Assembly (NCBI GenBank): GCA_009746045.1
Contig: RPFO01000213.1
Location: 14,180,454-14,244,453 of the forward strand
Length of the DNA: 64,000 bases
From: Mesostigma viride
Taxonomy: Eukaryota; Streptophyta; Mesostigmatophyceae; Mesostigmatales; Mesostigmataceae
Direction: 5' to 3'
Shown here: positions 55,579 through 64,000 of the stretch, piece after piece
Position numbering within the stretch: the first letter of the stretch is position 1
How the letters are laid out: each line of letters starts with the position of its first letter
Notes under the pieces: generated by a model
The model's input: only the letters and a program-made list of their open reading frames with translations
Database searches by the model: none
What the model was told of the DNA's origin: nothing
Translations under genes and position numbers: made by a program

Positions 55579-57545
55579 TTTGGGCTGAGCAGTGCCAACA
55601 GGCTTTCGAGGCGCTCAAGCGCCACCTCACCACAGCGCCAGTCCTTATCCTGCCGGATCCGGCCCTTCCTTTCGTCGTGGCACTGACGCCAGCAAGGTGG
55701 CCATCGGGGGTGTTCTCCTGCAGGACCACGGCAAGGGCCTTCAGCCCATCGAGTACATCTCACGCACGATGATTCCGGCGGAGCGGAATTATCCAGTGCA
55801 TCAGCAGGAACTCCTGGCAGTCGTCTACAGCTGCCACACGTGGCGTCATCATCTCTTGGGGGCCCAGTTTTCGGTGGCCATCAGTGAGCAGGGGGATCTC
55901 GACCCCCATCGCCTGGTGATCCACACGGACCACCGGCCGCTCACCCACCTCCTGGTGCAGCCCAACTTGACGCCCCGCCAGGCGCGGTGGATGGAGTACC
56001 TGTCACAGTTTGCGCCGTTCAAGATCCAATATGTCAAGGGCGCGGACAATGTGGTGCCCGACGCCCTCTCGCGACGGGCGGACTATTGGTTCTACGAGGA
56101 CATGGACGTGCTGCATACCACCTGTGTCCCAGTGGCCGCCCCGGGGACCGCCTACGGTGTGGAACCACGGTCTCCCCAGGCCCGCCACTTGTTTCATCTT
56201 GGGCACACCACCATGGATGACTTGTCACCCCTCCCGGAGGAGACGGTTCAACCAAGCGCCCACGAGGACGTGGACACCCCCGGGGAGGGGGAGGGGTCGC
56301 ATGCGCGCGTGCCCCTTAGTCATGTGGTGCCGCCCCAGGGAATTTTTCAGCTTCAGCCGCTCGGCCCTCCCACAGTCTTCTCAGAATTCGTCAACCAGGC
56401 GGGTACGGATGCGGCAGAACCGGCTGCGGACGCATTCACAGTCACGTCGGACTTGGAGATGCTGATCAGCCGTTTCACGATCACGGAGGAAGCAGCACTT
56501 GAAGCCATCCGGGCACATCCCCAGCAGATGGGGGCCTATCCTTGCAAGTTCCAGGAGGGGCGCCTGTTCGTGAGTCCCCAGCCGGAGGAATGGCGGCTGT
56601 ATGTTCCTGAGCTCTGTAGGGCTGCCTTGCTTCACGAGCTCCATGATTCTCTTCTGGGCGGACATCAGGGAAGTCACCGTCTCCTTCCCCGGGCACGTAA
56701 GCACTTCTACTGGCCAGGGATGAAGGAGTATATCGAGACGTATGTGCGCCAGTGCCCCTCGTGTCAGATCATGAAGTCCAGGAACACGGGCTCTCAGGCC
56801 GTCCCTAAGACGCTGCCGGATCCTATGGGTCCTTGGGATTCTATCATGATGGACTTCATCGGCCCGTTCAAGAAGACGAAGAACGGCAACAGCATGGTCT
56901 TGGTGTTCGTGGACCGCCTGACGCGCATGTGTCACCTGGCTCCGTGTCCGGTCGACCTCACAGCGGAGGAGTGCGCCAAGATATACCTGACGCACGTGTT
57001 TCGGTTTCACGGGCTCAGCCGGCAGTTCATCTCTGACCGCGACAAGCTCTTCACGGCCAAATTCTGGCAGGAGTTCTTCGAGCAACTGGGCACCAAGGTG
57101 TCGCTGGGCACGGCCTACCACAGCTCGTCGTCGCACCTGGTGGAGCGGTTGAACCGCACGGTGCAAGAGACCATGCGACACTACACCGACACGGTGGGCA
57201 GCAATTGGGAAGAACTTCTGGGCTTGGTGGAGTTTTCCCTGAACAATGCCCCCCAGGCCGCCCATGGGTTCACCCCCTTTTTCCTCAACTCCGGCCGACA
57301 CCCTCTCACACCGCTCGACTTGCTTGGGAGCCACGAACTGGGAGAGGATCAGGTCAAGCTGGATACCCTGCAAGGGGTTGAGCGGTTGCTGCAGCGGATG
57401 CACCAGGCGCATAACAGCGCGGTTCAGGGCTATCGCGCAGCGGCAGCGCGGTATCTGGCGAGGACAGCCGGCAAGCGGGATCACCGGACGCCGTCCATCG
57501 AGGTGGGCGATTGGGTCCTGGTTGAGGGCCCGCAGATGATTCGGG
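55579..57545 (+). pseudogene. pol: Pol: RNase H and integrase
   Basis: After the break, FLWAEQCQQAFEALKRHLTTAPVL is read in a second frame, then GTDASKVAIGGVLLQ from about 55678 in a third; RNase H continues with YPVHQQELLAVVYSCHTWRHHLLG and VIHTDHRPL. The integrase has a zinc region H.....H...CPSC (56636-56765) and a DDE core: D in MMDFIGPF (about 56852), D in ISDRDKL (57034), E in HLVERLNR (57142). It inserts the cDNA into the genome. Another frame change lies near 57545. Confidence 0.88.
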
Positions 57546-58449
57546 CGATTTTCGCACAAGGTGGAGAAGGAGCTGAAGACTAAGCTCCGACCCATGTTCC
57601 TGGGACCCTACAAGGTCCTCACCAAGTTCGATGATGTCATGTTCCAGGTGGACATTCCAGTGTCATGGAACCTCACGTCCAACCGTTTCCACCGTGACCA
57701 GCTCAAGTTGTATCACCAGAGTTATTATAAATAGTGACGGAACCTTTTTGCCACTTGGCAATTAGGTCCGTCACTATTTATCCGGCGAAAACCACTCGCC
57801 GGTATCTATTCCGCGTTAAGTTCACGTACGTGAACGTGGCGCGGAATTGATACCGGCGAGTGGTTTTCGCCGGATAAATAGTGACGGACCTAATTGCCAA
57901 GTGGCAAAAAGGTTCCGTCACTATTTATAATAACTAAGACCTCGTAAGTCGGGGGTTCGAATTCCTGTGGTGACACGGGTATTTCCGAATACCGGATACC
58001 AGAAGGCCAAACGAAAGTGCCAGAAGGGAAAAATATGCCCGGTTGGAATATCGTTAAGGCGAGATTCGGTACTGCAGTAGGCATCAGCGGTACGATAGAT
58101 ATCGGCCCCCACACTACGACGTTTTAGTTATTATAAATAGTGACGGACCTAATTGCCAAGTGGCAAAAAGGTTCCGTCACTATTTATAATAACTACCAGA
58201 ACTCCATTCAGGGTAGGGTCAATCCCCCAGCCCCACTGGAGTTCAATCCGGATACGGGGGAACAGGAGGATGAGGTGGCCGCAATCGTGGGTCACCGGGA
58301 TGTCAAACGGGGACGAGGGGTCCAGCGACAATATTGGGTGCGATGGCGATTCGCACAACACGAGTCTGAGGACTCCTGGCGCACCGCTACCGAGTTAGCA
58401 GGGTGCGCCCGCTTACTAGAAGCATACAAGAAGACGCACCAGTTGCGTT
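57546..58449 (+). pseudogene. Integrase C-terminus and chromodomain-like end, split by foldback element
   Basis: After the shift near 57545, SHKVEKELKTKLRPMFLGPYKVL, VDIPVSWNLTSNRFHRDQLKLY continues to 57719. The coding sequence resumes at 58195 in the same phase if the 475-bp insert and one 5-bp duplication are removed: EVAAIVGHRDVKRG...QYWVRWRF....EDSWRTATELA, stop TAG 58449-58451. The last part is a chromodomain-like fold (aromatic YWVRW, ED.W), as in chromoviruses, which read histone marks to choose insertion sites. Confidence 0.8.
57720..58194. mobile_element. Palindromic foldback element, 475 bp
   Basis: Flanked by ACCAG (57715-57719 and 58195-58199). It consists of a near-perfect 216-bp palindrome (57720-57935, centre CACGTACGTG near 57827), about 190 bp of unique DNA and a 69-bp palindrome (58126-58194). 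The hairpin unit AGTTATTATAAATAGTGACG occurs in all arms. No ORF is convincing. The unique part contains a tRNA T-arm-like GGGGGTTCGAATTCC (57950-57964). The superfamily is uncertain. Confidence 0.85.
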
Positions 58450-58451
58450 AG

Positions 58452-61093
58452 CAGACCACAGCCGGTAGGGTGTAGGGTGAGGGTGGTGCGTGAGCCAGGT
58501 ATTAGGTACGCGTCGACTAACGCCCTGACATCTTGTGTGTGGGCTGTGCAGGGGGACGCCGCGGAGGCGCTTCCCAGAGGCCAGACTCCCGTCGGCGCCG
58601 TGGAGGCTGCTGACGCAGGATTCCGGGATGCAGATGGGGAGTCCAGTGAGGGGGATTTGGTCGACATGGACATACCCGACGATCCGGAGGTCCCAGAACC
58701 GGAAGTGGGGGCGCAAGGACGCAGATAGCTCGTGGAGAGCCTGCGGTCCGAAGGGATGCACCAGGGGCCGCCGGGGGCTCGGGAGATGATGGCGGACAGA
58801 CGGGGCCCTCCGCTAGTCGCGAGCGCCGGCAAGAAACCTCGTCAAGGCCTGGAGCACCGGACGAGCGTACGTTGCAGCTGGTAAAGGAGCTGCACGAGGA
58901 GACGTTCAATCCCCGGGTGTTCTTGCGTGACTACGGTCGGGAGGGGGAAGCCCTGTTGGAACGACGACGGCGTCGCCGTAATCAGATGCCGTCGCACCTC
59001 CGCGCTGATTCTATCATGGCGCGGGTCGGCCCTGTGCAGATGGAGACTTTTCGAGGGTTCGTGCGGCGCAACGCGAGGTTCCGGATCGAGACTCGCACGG
59101 CTGCGCGCAACGGCGTGGTGGTCGGGACCGACTGGGAAACACATGAGCGGGAATGCGCCTGTCACGGGTGCATGAACACGCTGGAAGCGGGTCTGGCATT
59201 CCCACGGCTCCTTCTCCTCTTACTTCCACCCCCAGTGCGGAAGCTGCTGGAATACCACTTCCCCCGGTATCTTCCGCCAGAGGGGGCGCTACGGGGTGAA
59301 AAATGCCTGCGAGAAGGGCAGTATTCGTTGCGGCAGGCTCTGGATCGCATCGTGGCTATGGATGATGAGGACCAGGATGATGGAAGTGAGGGGTATGACT
59401 CCGGTTCCGACGACGACCATCCTCCACACCCTCCCTCTCGTTCCCCTCCGCGGGATCCGCCTTCTCGGGGTTCCCAGGGGAGCGGCGGAAGAAGCCGTCC
59501 TGTGCCTCGTTATGAGGCGCCACCGCCGGCGACGGGCTGGGGGCGACCTTCAGGGCGCGAGACGCGGAGTCTTCCGAGGGCTACCGGATGGGGTGGGGGC
59601 ACCCAAGCCGCTCCTCGACGTGTTCCGGAGTGGCCGGCACGTCGTCGCTCGCCATCACGTACCGCCCTCCCGCTCGCGTTCCCGCTCGGACTCCGGGACT
59701 GATGTACGCCCCGCTCGCCAAGCGTCACCACCACCTCGCCGACCAGAGGATCGGCAATGGGAGCGCACGTGGGGGTCGGCGGTGGAGTTGGAGCAAGAGC
59801 GAGAGAATCGGCGACGGCGAACGGATCCGACAGGGACCGCGGTGGCCAGGGCCCGGCGAACGGTCGGCTAGAGAGGAGCCGATTGATGAGGCTCCCGCTG
59901 GCACCCCGCCCGATGCGGGTCAAGAAGAGCCTACCTTCCATGTCTCCCTGGAGCCTCGCTCCCGAGCGGAAGAGGTCCCACCGGAGCCCAACTTCTTGGT
60001 CTCCTTGGAGCCTCGTCACCGGCCTGCCCAGGCCGGATCGTCGATGTCACGTCCTGCGGAGGGACCCAGCAGACCCACCACTACCTCGGATCGACACTCG
60101 CACCTTCCCGCGGCGGGACCGTGCTTACCTAGTACCGTACGGAATGCCGCGGAGGGTCCCAGCATGGCGGGTGTCATGGTGCCGGCGGAACCCGTGGTTA
60201 CCATTGAGACGCTCGTGGCAGCGATGCAATCAGGGCAGGGTCTCATACAGCGGATGCTGGACCAGCTCGGGCGCCAGGGCGATCACTCAGTCGCCACCTC
60301 AGTAGGCTACGAGGCCGCTTCCCGGGCAGCCTCACACGAGGAGTGGTCGATGGGGGACTTCATACGGACAATTCCGGGGAGGACCGTAAGACACGGTGGG
60401 CCGGGGCCTCGAACGGAGAAGTTGTGTGTGATGTTCGAGGGACCCTTGATCTCGGTCCCTCCTGGTATGCACCTGCCCGCCCCTTTGGTTTTTCAAGCGG
60501 GCCCTTGGTGCGCGGTTGACCGTGGTGCTTACTGGGAACAACTAGAGATCACCTTCTTCCCACAGGCGCCGCTGCCCTTGCCGCAACCTGACGACCTTCG
60601 TTTTCCCCGGACGGTGGGCCACACGGTGCGGTTCGGTACCGAGGATTGGTGGGATTGGAGGTATCAGGTGGATGGAGTGGGGCACGTGGTTACGCCGCCC
60701 AAGGTGGCCCCGGCGGAAGGGCGTGCCTTCCTGGAACGGGTGGTGCCGGACATTGTAGGGGCCCCCAGGGCGACCATCCTTGAGGATCACGTGCGCACCG
60801 AGGTTTTTATGATGGGGGTGAAGTTTGTTCGTGATCACCGCTGTGGGGTGGCGGATTGGTCGGCGCTGACCCTTCTCTTTACCCACCCCCAGTATCTCGC
60901 TGGGTTCCTGGCCATGTGGCCCCGGGGTACGTGGGTGGAGCTGTCCCGGTTGGGTCGGCAGAAGACGTCCCCCTATCAGATCGCCTTCGAGGTGGACCTA
61001 TGTGCGCATCCAGGGGTGATGACTCATATTATGACCCCCGTGGGGCGACGGGCTCTCCTTGAGGCCGGCCCAGCAGCTGCGGCGGACTACTAG
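58452..61093 (+). CDS. Unrecognised long coding region between pol and 3' LTR
   Basis: Three successive open frames appear to form one reading unit. Frame 3 (58735-59540) holds LVKELHEETFNPRVFLRDYG, a basic RRRRRRNQ run and CACHGCMNTLE. Frame 1 (about 59540-59870) is Arg/Ser-rich. Frame 2 (about 59870-61093, stop TAG) is a smooth globular-looking segment: TIPGRTVRHGGPGPRTEKLCVMFEGP, WCAVDRGAYWEQLEITFFP, FGTEDWWDWRYQVDGVGHVV and WSALTLLFTHPQYLAGFLAMWP. There is no signal peptide or clear membrane helix, so it is in the env position but not visibly an envelope. No family recognised. Confidence 0.6.
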
Positions 61094-61311
61094 CGGCGGA
61101 CGCTAGAGTAAATAGTTCAGTTTCGGGATGGATAGCGGAGTCCAATCCCCAAAGTTTTGGCTACTACGTCAGGGTTGGGCATGTGTATCGACCTCTAGAG
61201 GAACTGGCATTACTGACCTGCGGGTGAACCGAGGTCGGGACATAGTACTCTTATAGTAGTCTTGTTGTGTGATCCTATTATACCTTTGTACGGTAGGGAC
61301 TACCGACCCCC
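61094..61311 (+). other. Gypsy 3' untranslated stretch
   Basis: Short non-coding sequence between the last ORF and the polypurine tract; no motif seen. Confidence 0.6.
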
Positions 61312-61326
61312 GTGGGGGGGGAGGAG
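61312..61326 (+). promoter_or_regulatory. Polypurine tract
   Basis: GTGGGGGGGGAGGAG lies directly against the 3' LTR, the expected plus-strand primer of reverse transcription. Confidence 0.85.
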
Positions 61327-61909
61327 TGTTACGTCCCGGCCCTTTAGGTCGGACGTAACAATGGAATAAATTACTAAGGCCTTGTGGCCGTTGTACTAAG
61401 TTTTATGGACATTGACTATTGTGTGAATTGGACTAGTTATTTTGGTCCTAGGTTGCCCTTTTAGGGGCCGGTGCGGTGGCGCCGCGCCAGTTCTGAGTCT
61501 ATCCGTAGTACTAGGCGTGGATCCTGTAGTTGAGGGTCGATGTCGGCCCGGATCCTACGTGGAATGATTGGCTTGGATTGGTCCAGGGAAATTGGCGTGT
61601 ATCTGCGCCGCAATCAACCTAGGTTAAATTGGTCCGAGGACGAGAGTCTCGTCCTCTTGGTTTAATGAATGATATGTGCGAATACGCCTACACATTGAGC
61701 CCGGGGCAATTATCCATTTGTAATTGGTATTGCTAGCCAATATAAGTGTGTACTAATTAGCTTGGCATCAAGCCGTGATGCCAGATATCTCACGACTCAC
61801 GTCGTGAAGCGCAACCTACTTTAGGCTACCTTGAATTATTCCTAATTCCGGCAAGAGGGGTCTTTCGCTACGTAGCTCAGGCTAGGTGTGTCTGGGCTGG
61901 GACGTAACA
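61327..61909 (+). repeat. 3' LTR, 583 bp
   Basis: Same sequence as the 5' LTR apart from the one substitution and 3-base indel. It is preceded by the polypurine tract and followed by the target duplication ATCAC. Confidence 0.95.
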
Positions 61910-62631
61910 ATCACCATCGCCTCAGTTTTGACACTAATCTCCAGCTAGCCCCACCGCCCGCGCCTCCACTGGGCCCAGGCAGTCCAGCCACGTCTGAATG
62001 TGCTCGGGGCTCTCGATGAGGGTGGTATCATCCGCATAAATCAGGTCGGCAAGGCGGTAACCAGGTCTAACCCCGCCGTGCTCTTTCACGTTAAGGATGT
62101 CCAAGCCTGGCTCGAACCCCTTAAGAGCAGTAAAGCGCGCACGTGCCCGGCGCATGACGTGATCCACGACAATAATGAACAGGTATGGGGACAGGACACA
62201 ACCTTGCCACACCCCGTGGTGAAGGGGGAATGGTGGAGTGGTGCCCTCCGCAGTCCGCACTACTGCCTGTGAGCCCTCATACAGTCGGCGAATGGCAGCA
62301 ATAAACGCAGGTGGTACCCGATCCAGAGCTAGGATGGCCCAAAGAGCCTCCCAGAGAACCGTGTCAAAGGCCTTGATATAGTAAACAAAAATGAAGACCA
62401 GCGGCAAACTGTCAGGGGGAAGTCGACGCACCTCCTCCATCAACCGGTGCGCGACAAACACAGCCATGACAGTGTTACGACCACGACGGAAACCCATCTG
62501 AGACTCACCCAGGTGTGGGTCCAGCACGGCGCGAAGCCTGTGCAGCATCATGCGCATGAAGACCTTCAGCGCGGCGCTCTGGAGGCAGACACCCCGGTAG
62601 TTGCCGGGGTCAGCAGCAGAGCCCTTCTAGA
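61910..62631 (-). pseudogene. LINE A reverse transcriptase, N-terminal half of the split copy
   Basis: The minus-strand frame 62557-61934 reads MRMMLHRLRAVLDPHLGESQMGFRRGRNT, LVFIFVYYIKAFDTVLWE, HHGVWQGCVLSPYLF and LADLIYADDTTLI (YADD at 62038-62027). In the DYIKAFD box the first Asp is Tyr (VYYIKAFD). The frame shifts just before the Gypsy junction at 61910. Confidence 0.8.
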
Positions 62632-63048
62632 GCCCCAGCGCATGCGCGCCCATAATGGCCATGGATGATGCATTTAAGAATCTCGCCGCGCCCTGCCTAT
62701 AATGGGACCCCCATGGATGATGCACTAACTAAGAATTAGCTCAGCCCTGCCTATACACGGAGAGTCACTCTCTGATGAGTTCCATGCCCTAGCTCTTGTA
62801 TATAGCCATGGCCGGCGATCTTAATCCCCCCCCCATGACAGGCTCCCCTTAGCTGGGTTGAGCTTGATAGATCGTGGTGGTGCTAGTGCCTTGGTGCACC
62901 TAGAGCAAGGGTTGTTTACATTCCCACCCTTGCTGGAAGTAGCTTAGAATGTATTAAAAGCCATATGCCCTCAGTTCTCTGGGATATGTGCTACATATAC
63001 ACTCCCAACGGAGTTATGTTCCTAATCAATTAATTAATTAATTAATTA
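62632..63048 (+). mobile_element. Right half of E2 3' UTR
   Basis: It continues from 48877. Blocks CCCATAATGG, AGAGTCACTCTCTG and GGTGCACCTAGAGCAAGGG match other E copies; it ends with the hairpin (near 62996-63020) and a TTAA tail. Confidence 0.85.
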
Positions 63049-64000
63049 GCCCTTCACCTGTCACCTTCACACCAGTGTGTGACCACCTTCATTCTGGATT
63101 CGCTGATACTCATTTCCCATTTCACATCTCTGGTCCCTTATTGGATAATAAATATACCCATTGACTGTAGGTGTAAGTTGGCGATGCCATGGTAACCGGA
63201 GACGTCCGTCCTATAGTCAGCAAAATTGGTGCGAGAGGTCCCCAGTTCGATTCCGGTCGGATTCATTTGCAGATCGCGTTTTTCCGCGTTTTCCGCGGCC
63301 CGGCACTGAACGCAAATGGTTTTCACCTTTGCGGAGTGTCTGATCAGAATACCCATTTCCCGAAATAAGAGGTTTACCTCCAGTGATATCGGTGATTTGA
63401 ATGGTAGTGCATAATTGGTGGTACTGCACGACGGTATTGTACGGAGTTCCTGGTCTGGCAAGCGGATTTTGCATCTCACGTTCCGAAAAGGGCTCGGGTA
63501 CGGCGCGATGTTGTAAAATGGCTCGCAGAAAAGGAACCTAGGCGACTATTTGGCGCCCGGTCGGTCGTGACGTTGTTTACGCCGTTGGATCTGCATCTAC
63601 GGCGTTCGTGGGTTGTTTCGAAACCCTGTCGATGAGAATTTACGGAGTTGGGTATATTCTGATTTGGCACGCCCGGTCGATGAGAATTTACGGAGCTGGG
63701 TATATAATTGATACCTTTCTAATTGACAGATCCGTGAAAATGCAAGAGTCGGAATGAATGAAACGGCTTGACATGTTGTCGTCTAATACTACAACTTAAT
63801 GCCAATCGAAACTCGCCTCCAAAAATATATCTTGATAGAGGCATGCCTCTTATTTAATTTCAAGGTACCTCTTAATTAATCTCGGGCGGCGCCCTCTGAG
63901 AACTTGAGAATTTGAAAACCGGACTCGAGACAATCAGTACAAAAATAATAATTGGACAATCCATTGCATACTGTTGCCCCAAAGGAATAGCTATCTCACT
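63049..64000. other. Right flank, no gene recognised
   Basis: It contains a tRNA T-arm/B-box-like stretch (AGTTCGATTCC, 63243-63253), a 41-base block shared with 10165-10205, and a direct repeat CGATGAGAATTTACGGAG at about 63630 and 63678. Short ORFs (for example minus 63138-63479) look like translated tRNA-derived repeat rather than genes. Confidence 0.5.

Larger units (their letters stand above)
49757..61909 (+). mobile_element. Ty3/Gypsy LTR retrotransposon with chromodomain and two extra coding regions
   Basis: 5-bp target duplication ATCAC (49752-49756 and 61910-61914), LTRs of 586 and 583 bp, primer site, polypurine tract, an extra small ORF, gag, pol in the order PR-RT-RNaseH-IN (Ty3/Gypsy order), a chromodomain-like end and a long extra region before the 3' LTR. 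The foldback at 57720-58194 splits the pol end. The total of 12.15 kb is large for the group. Near-identical LTRs point to a recent insertion, although gag and pol show several single-base frame breaks. Confidence 0.93.
48878..62631 (-). mobile_element. LINE A copy, split by a Gypsy element
   Basis: Target duplication GCCCCAGCGCAT (48866-48877 and 62632-62643). The (TTTAA)n tail and hairpin are at the left end (48878-48920), as expected for a minus-strand LINE. Without the Gypsy insert it is about 1.6 kb, 5'-truncated inside the reverse transcriptase. Confidence 0.88.
47262..63048 (+). mobile_element. ORF1-only element E2, complete but split by a nested LINE A
   Basis: The 5' end at 47262-47300 (GCCACGAGCCACGAGGTAGCC, then GGCTGACGG) is followed by ORF1 (47416-48816) and the start of the 3' UTR to 48877. 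The 3' UTR resumes at 62632 after LINE A and ends with hairpin and TTAA tail at about 63048. The junction is proved by the 12-bp repeat GCCCCAGCGCAT and by the intact relative at 6420-6480. Confidence 0.85.

Noticed and set aside
57946..57990. tRNA gene
   Set aside because: T-arm-like core present, but stem pairing is poor and no complete cloverleaf can be drawn.

Overview
This is a eukaryotic nuclear window with spliced genes, GT-AG introns and no bacterial gene organisation. It most resembles a repeat-rich alga of the green lineage, possibly a flagellate because of the tubulin-ligase-like reading frame. Support is modest: a 437-residue OST48 subunit, a small RS-type splicing factor, GC-rich codon use and APE-type and restriction-endonuclease-type LINEs side by side. 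The species is inferred, not seen.

Host genes are few. Positions 1-981 hold the 3' part of a tubulin-tyrosine-ligase-like gene. In the middle is a divergent pair. A four-exon SR-type gene (RRM plus RS tail, 120 aa) runs leftward from 35480 to 32442. A seven-exon gene for the OST48/DDOST subunit of oligosaccharyltransferase runs rightward from 36250 to 41731. I rebuilt both from exon boundaries; reading frame and family length agree, and neither has a frameshift.

Nearly everything else is nested transposable elements. Three non-LTR groups recur: LINE A (APE type, tail of TTTAA units), LINE B (APE type, one almost complete copy on the minus strand at 23411-28771) and LINE D (RT plus CCHC plus restriction-like endonuclease; two 5'-truncated copies). 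A set of ORF1-only elements (called E and G here, HAL1-like) carries an L1-ORF1-like protein but no reverse transcriptase. E shares the 5' UTR of LINE B, and all of A, B, E and G end in the same bulged hairpin with a CAAC loop before a short AT-rich tail. This suggests that the ORF1-only elements are mobilised in trans by the LINE enzymes.

DNA transposons recognised by terminal inverted repeats plus target duplications are: hAT-like at 4502-5284, 11790-13357 and 44292-46172; piggyBac-like at 7248-8772; a 3.6 kb TIR element at 15230-18849; and a palindromic foldback at 57720-58194.

The right part is a four-layer nest. An ORF1-only element (47262-63048) contains LINE A (48878-62631), which contains a Ty3/Gypsy element (49757-61909, near-identical LTRs, target duplication ATCAC), whose chromodomain end is split by the foldback. 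The Gypsy element has two extra coding regions: a small 5' ORF resembling the RNase H1 hybrid-binding (viroplasmin) domain, and about 2.6 kb of unrecognised coding sequence between pol and the 3' LTR. Large simple repeats (GGAT, GGGT/GGGC, GA, CCCT, CAG) complete the window. Element reading frames carry many small frameshifts, from decay or from base-level assembly errors.
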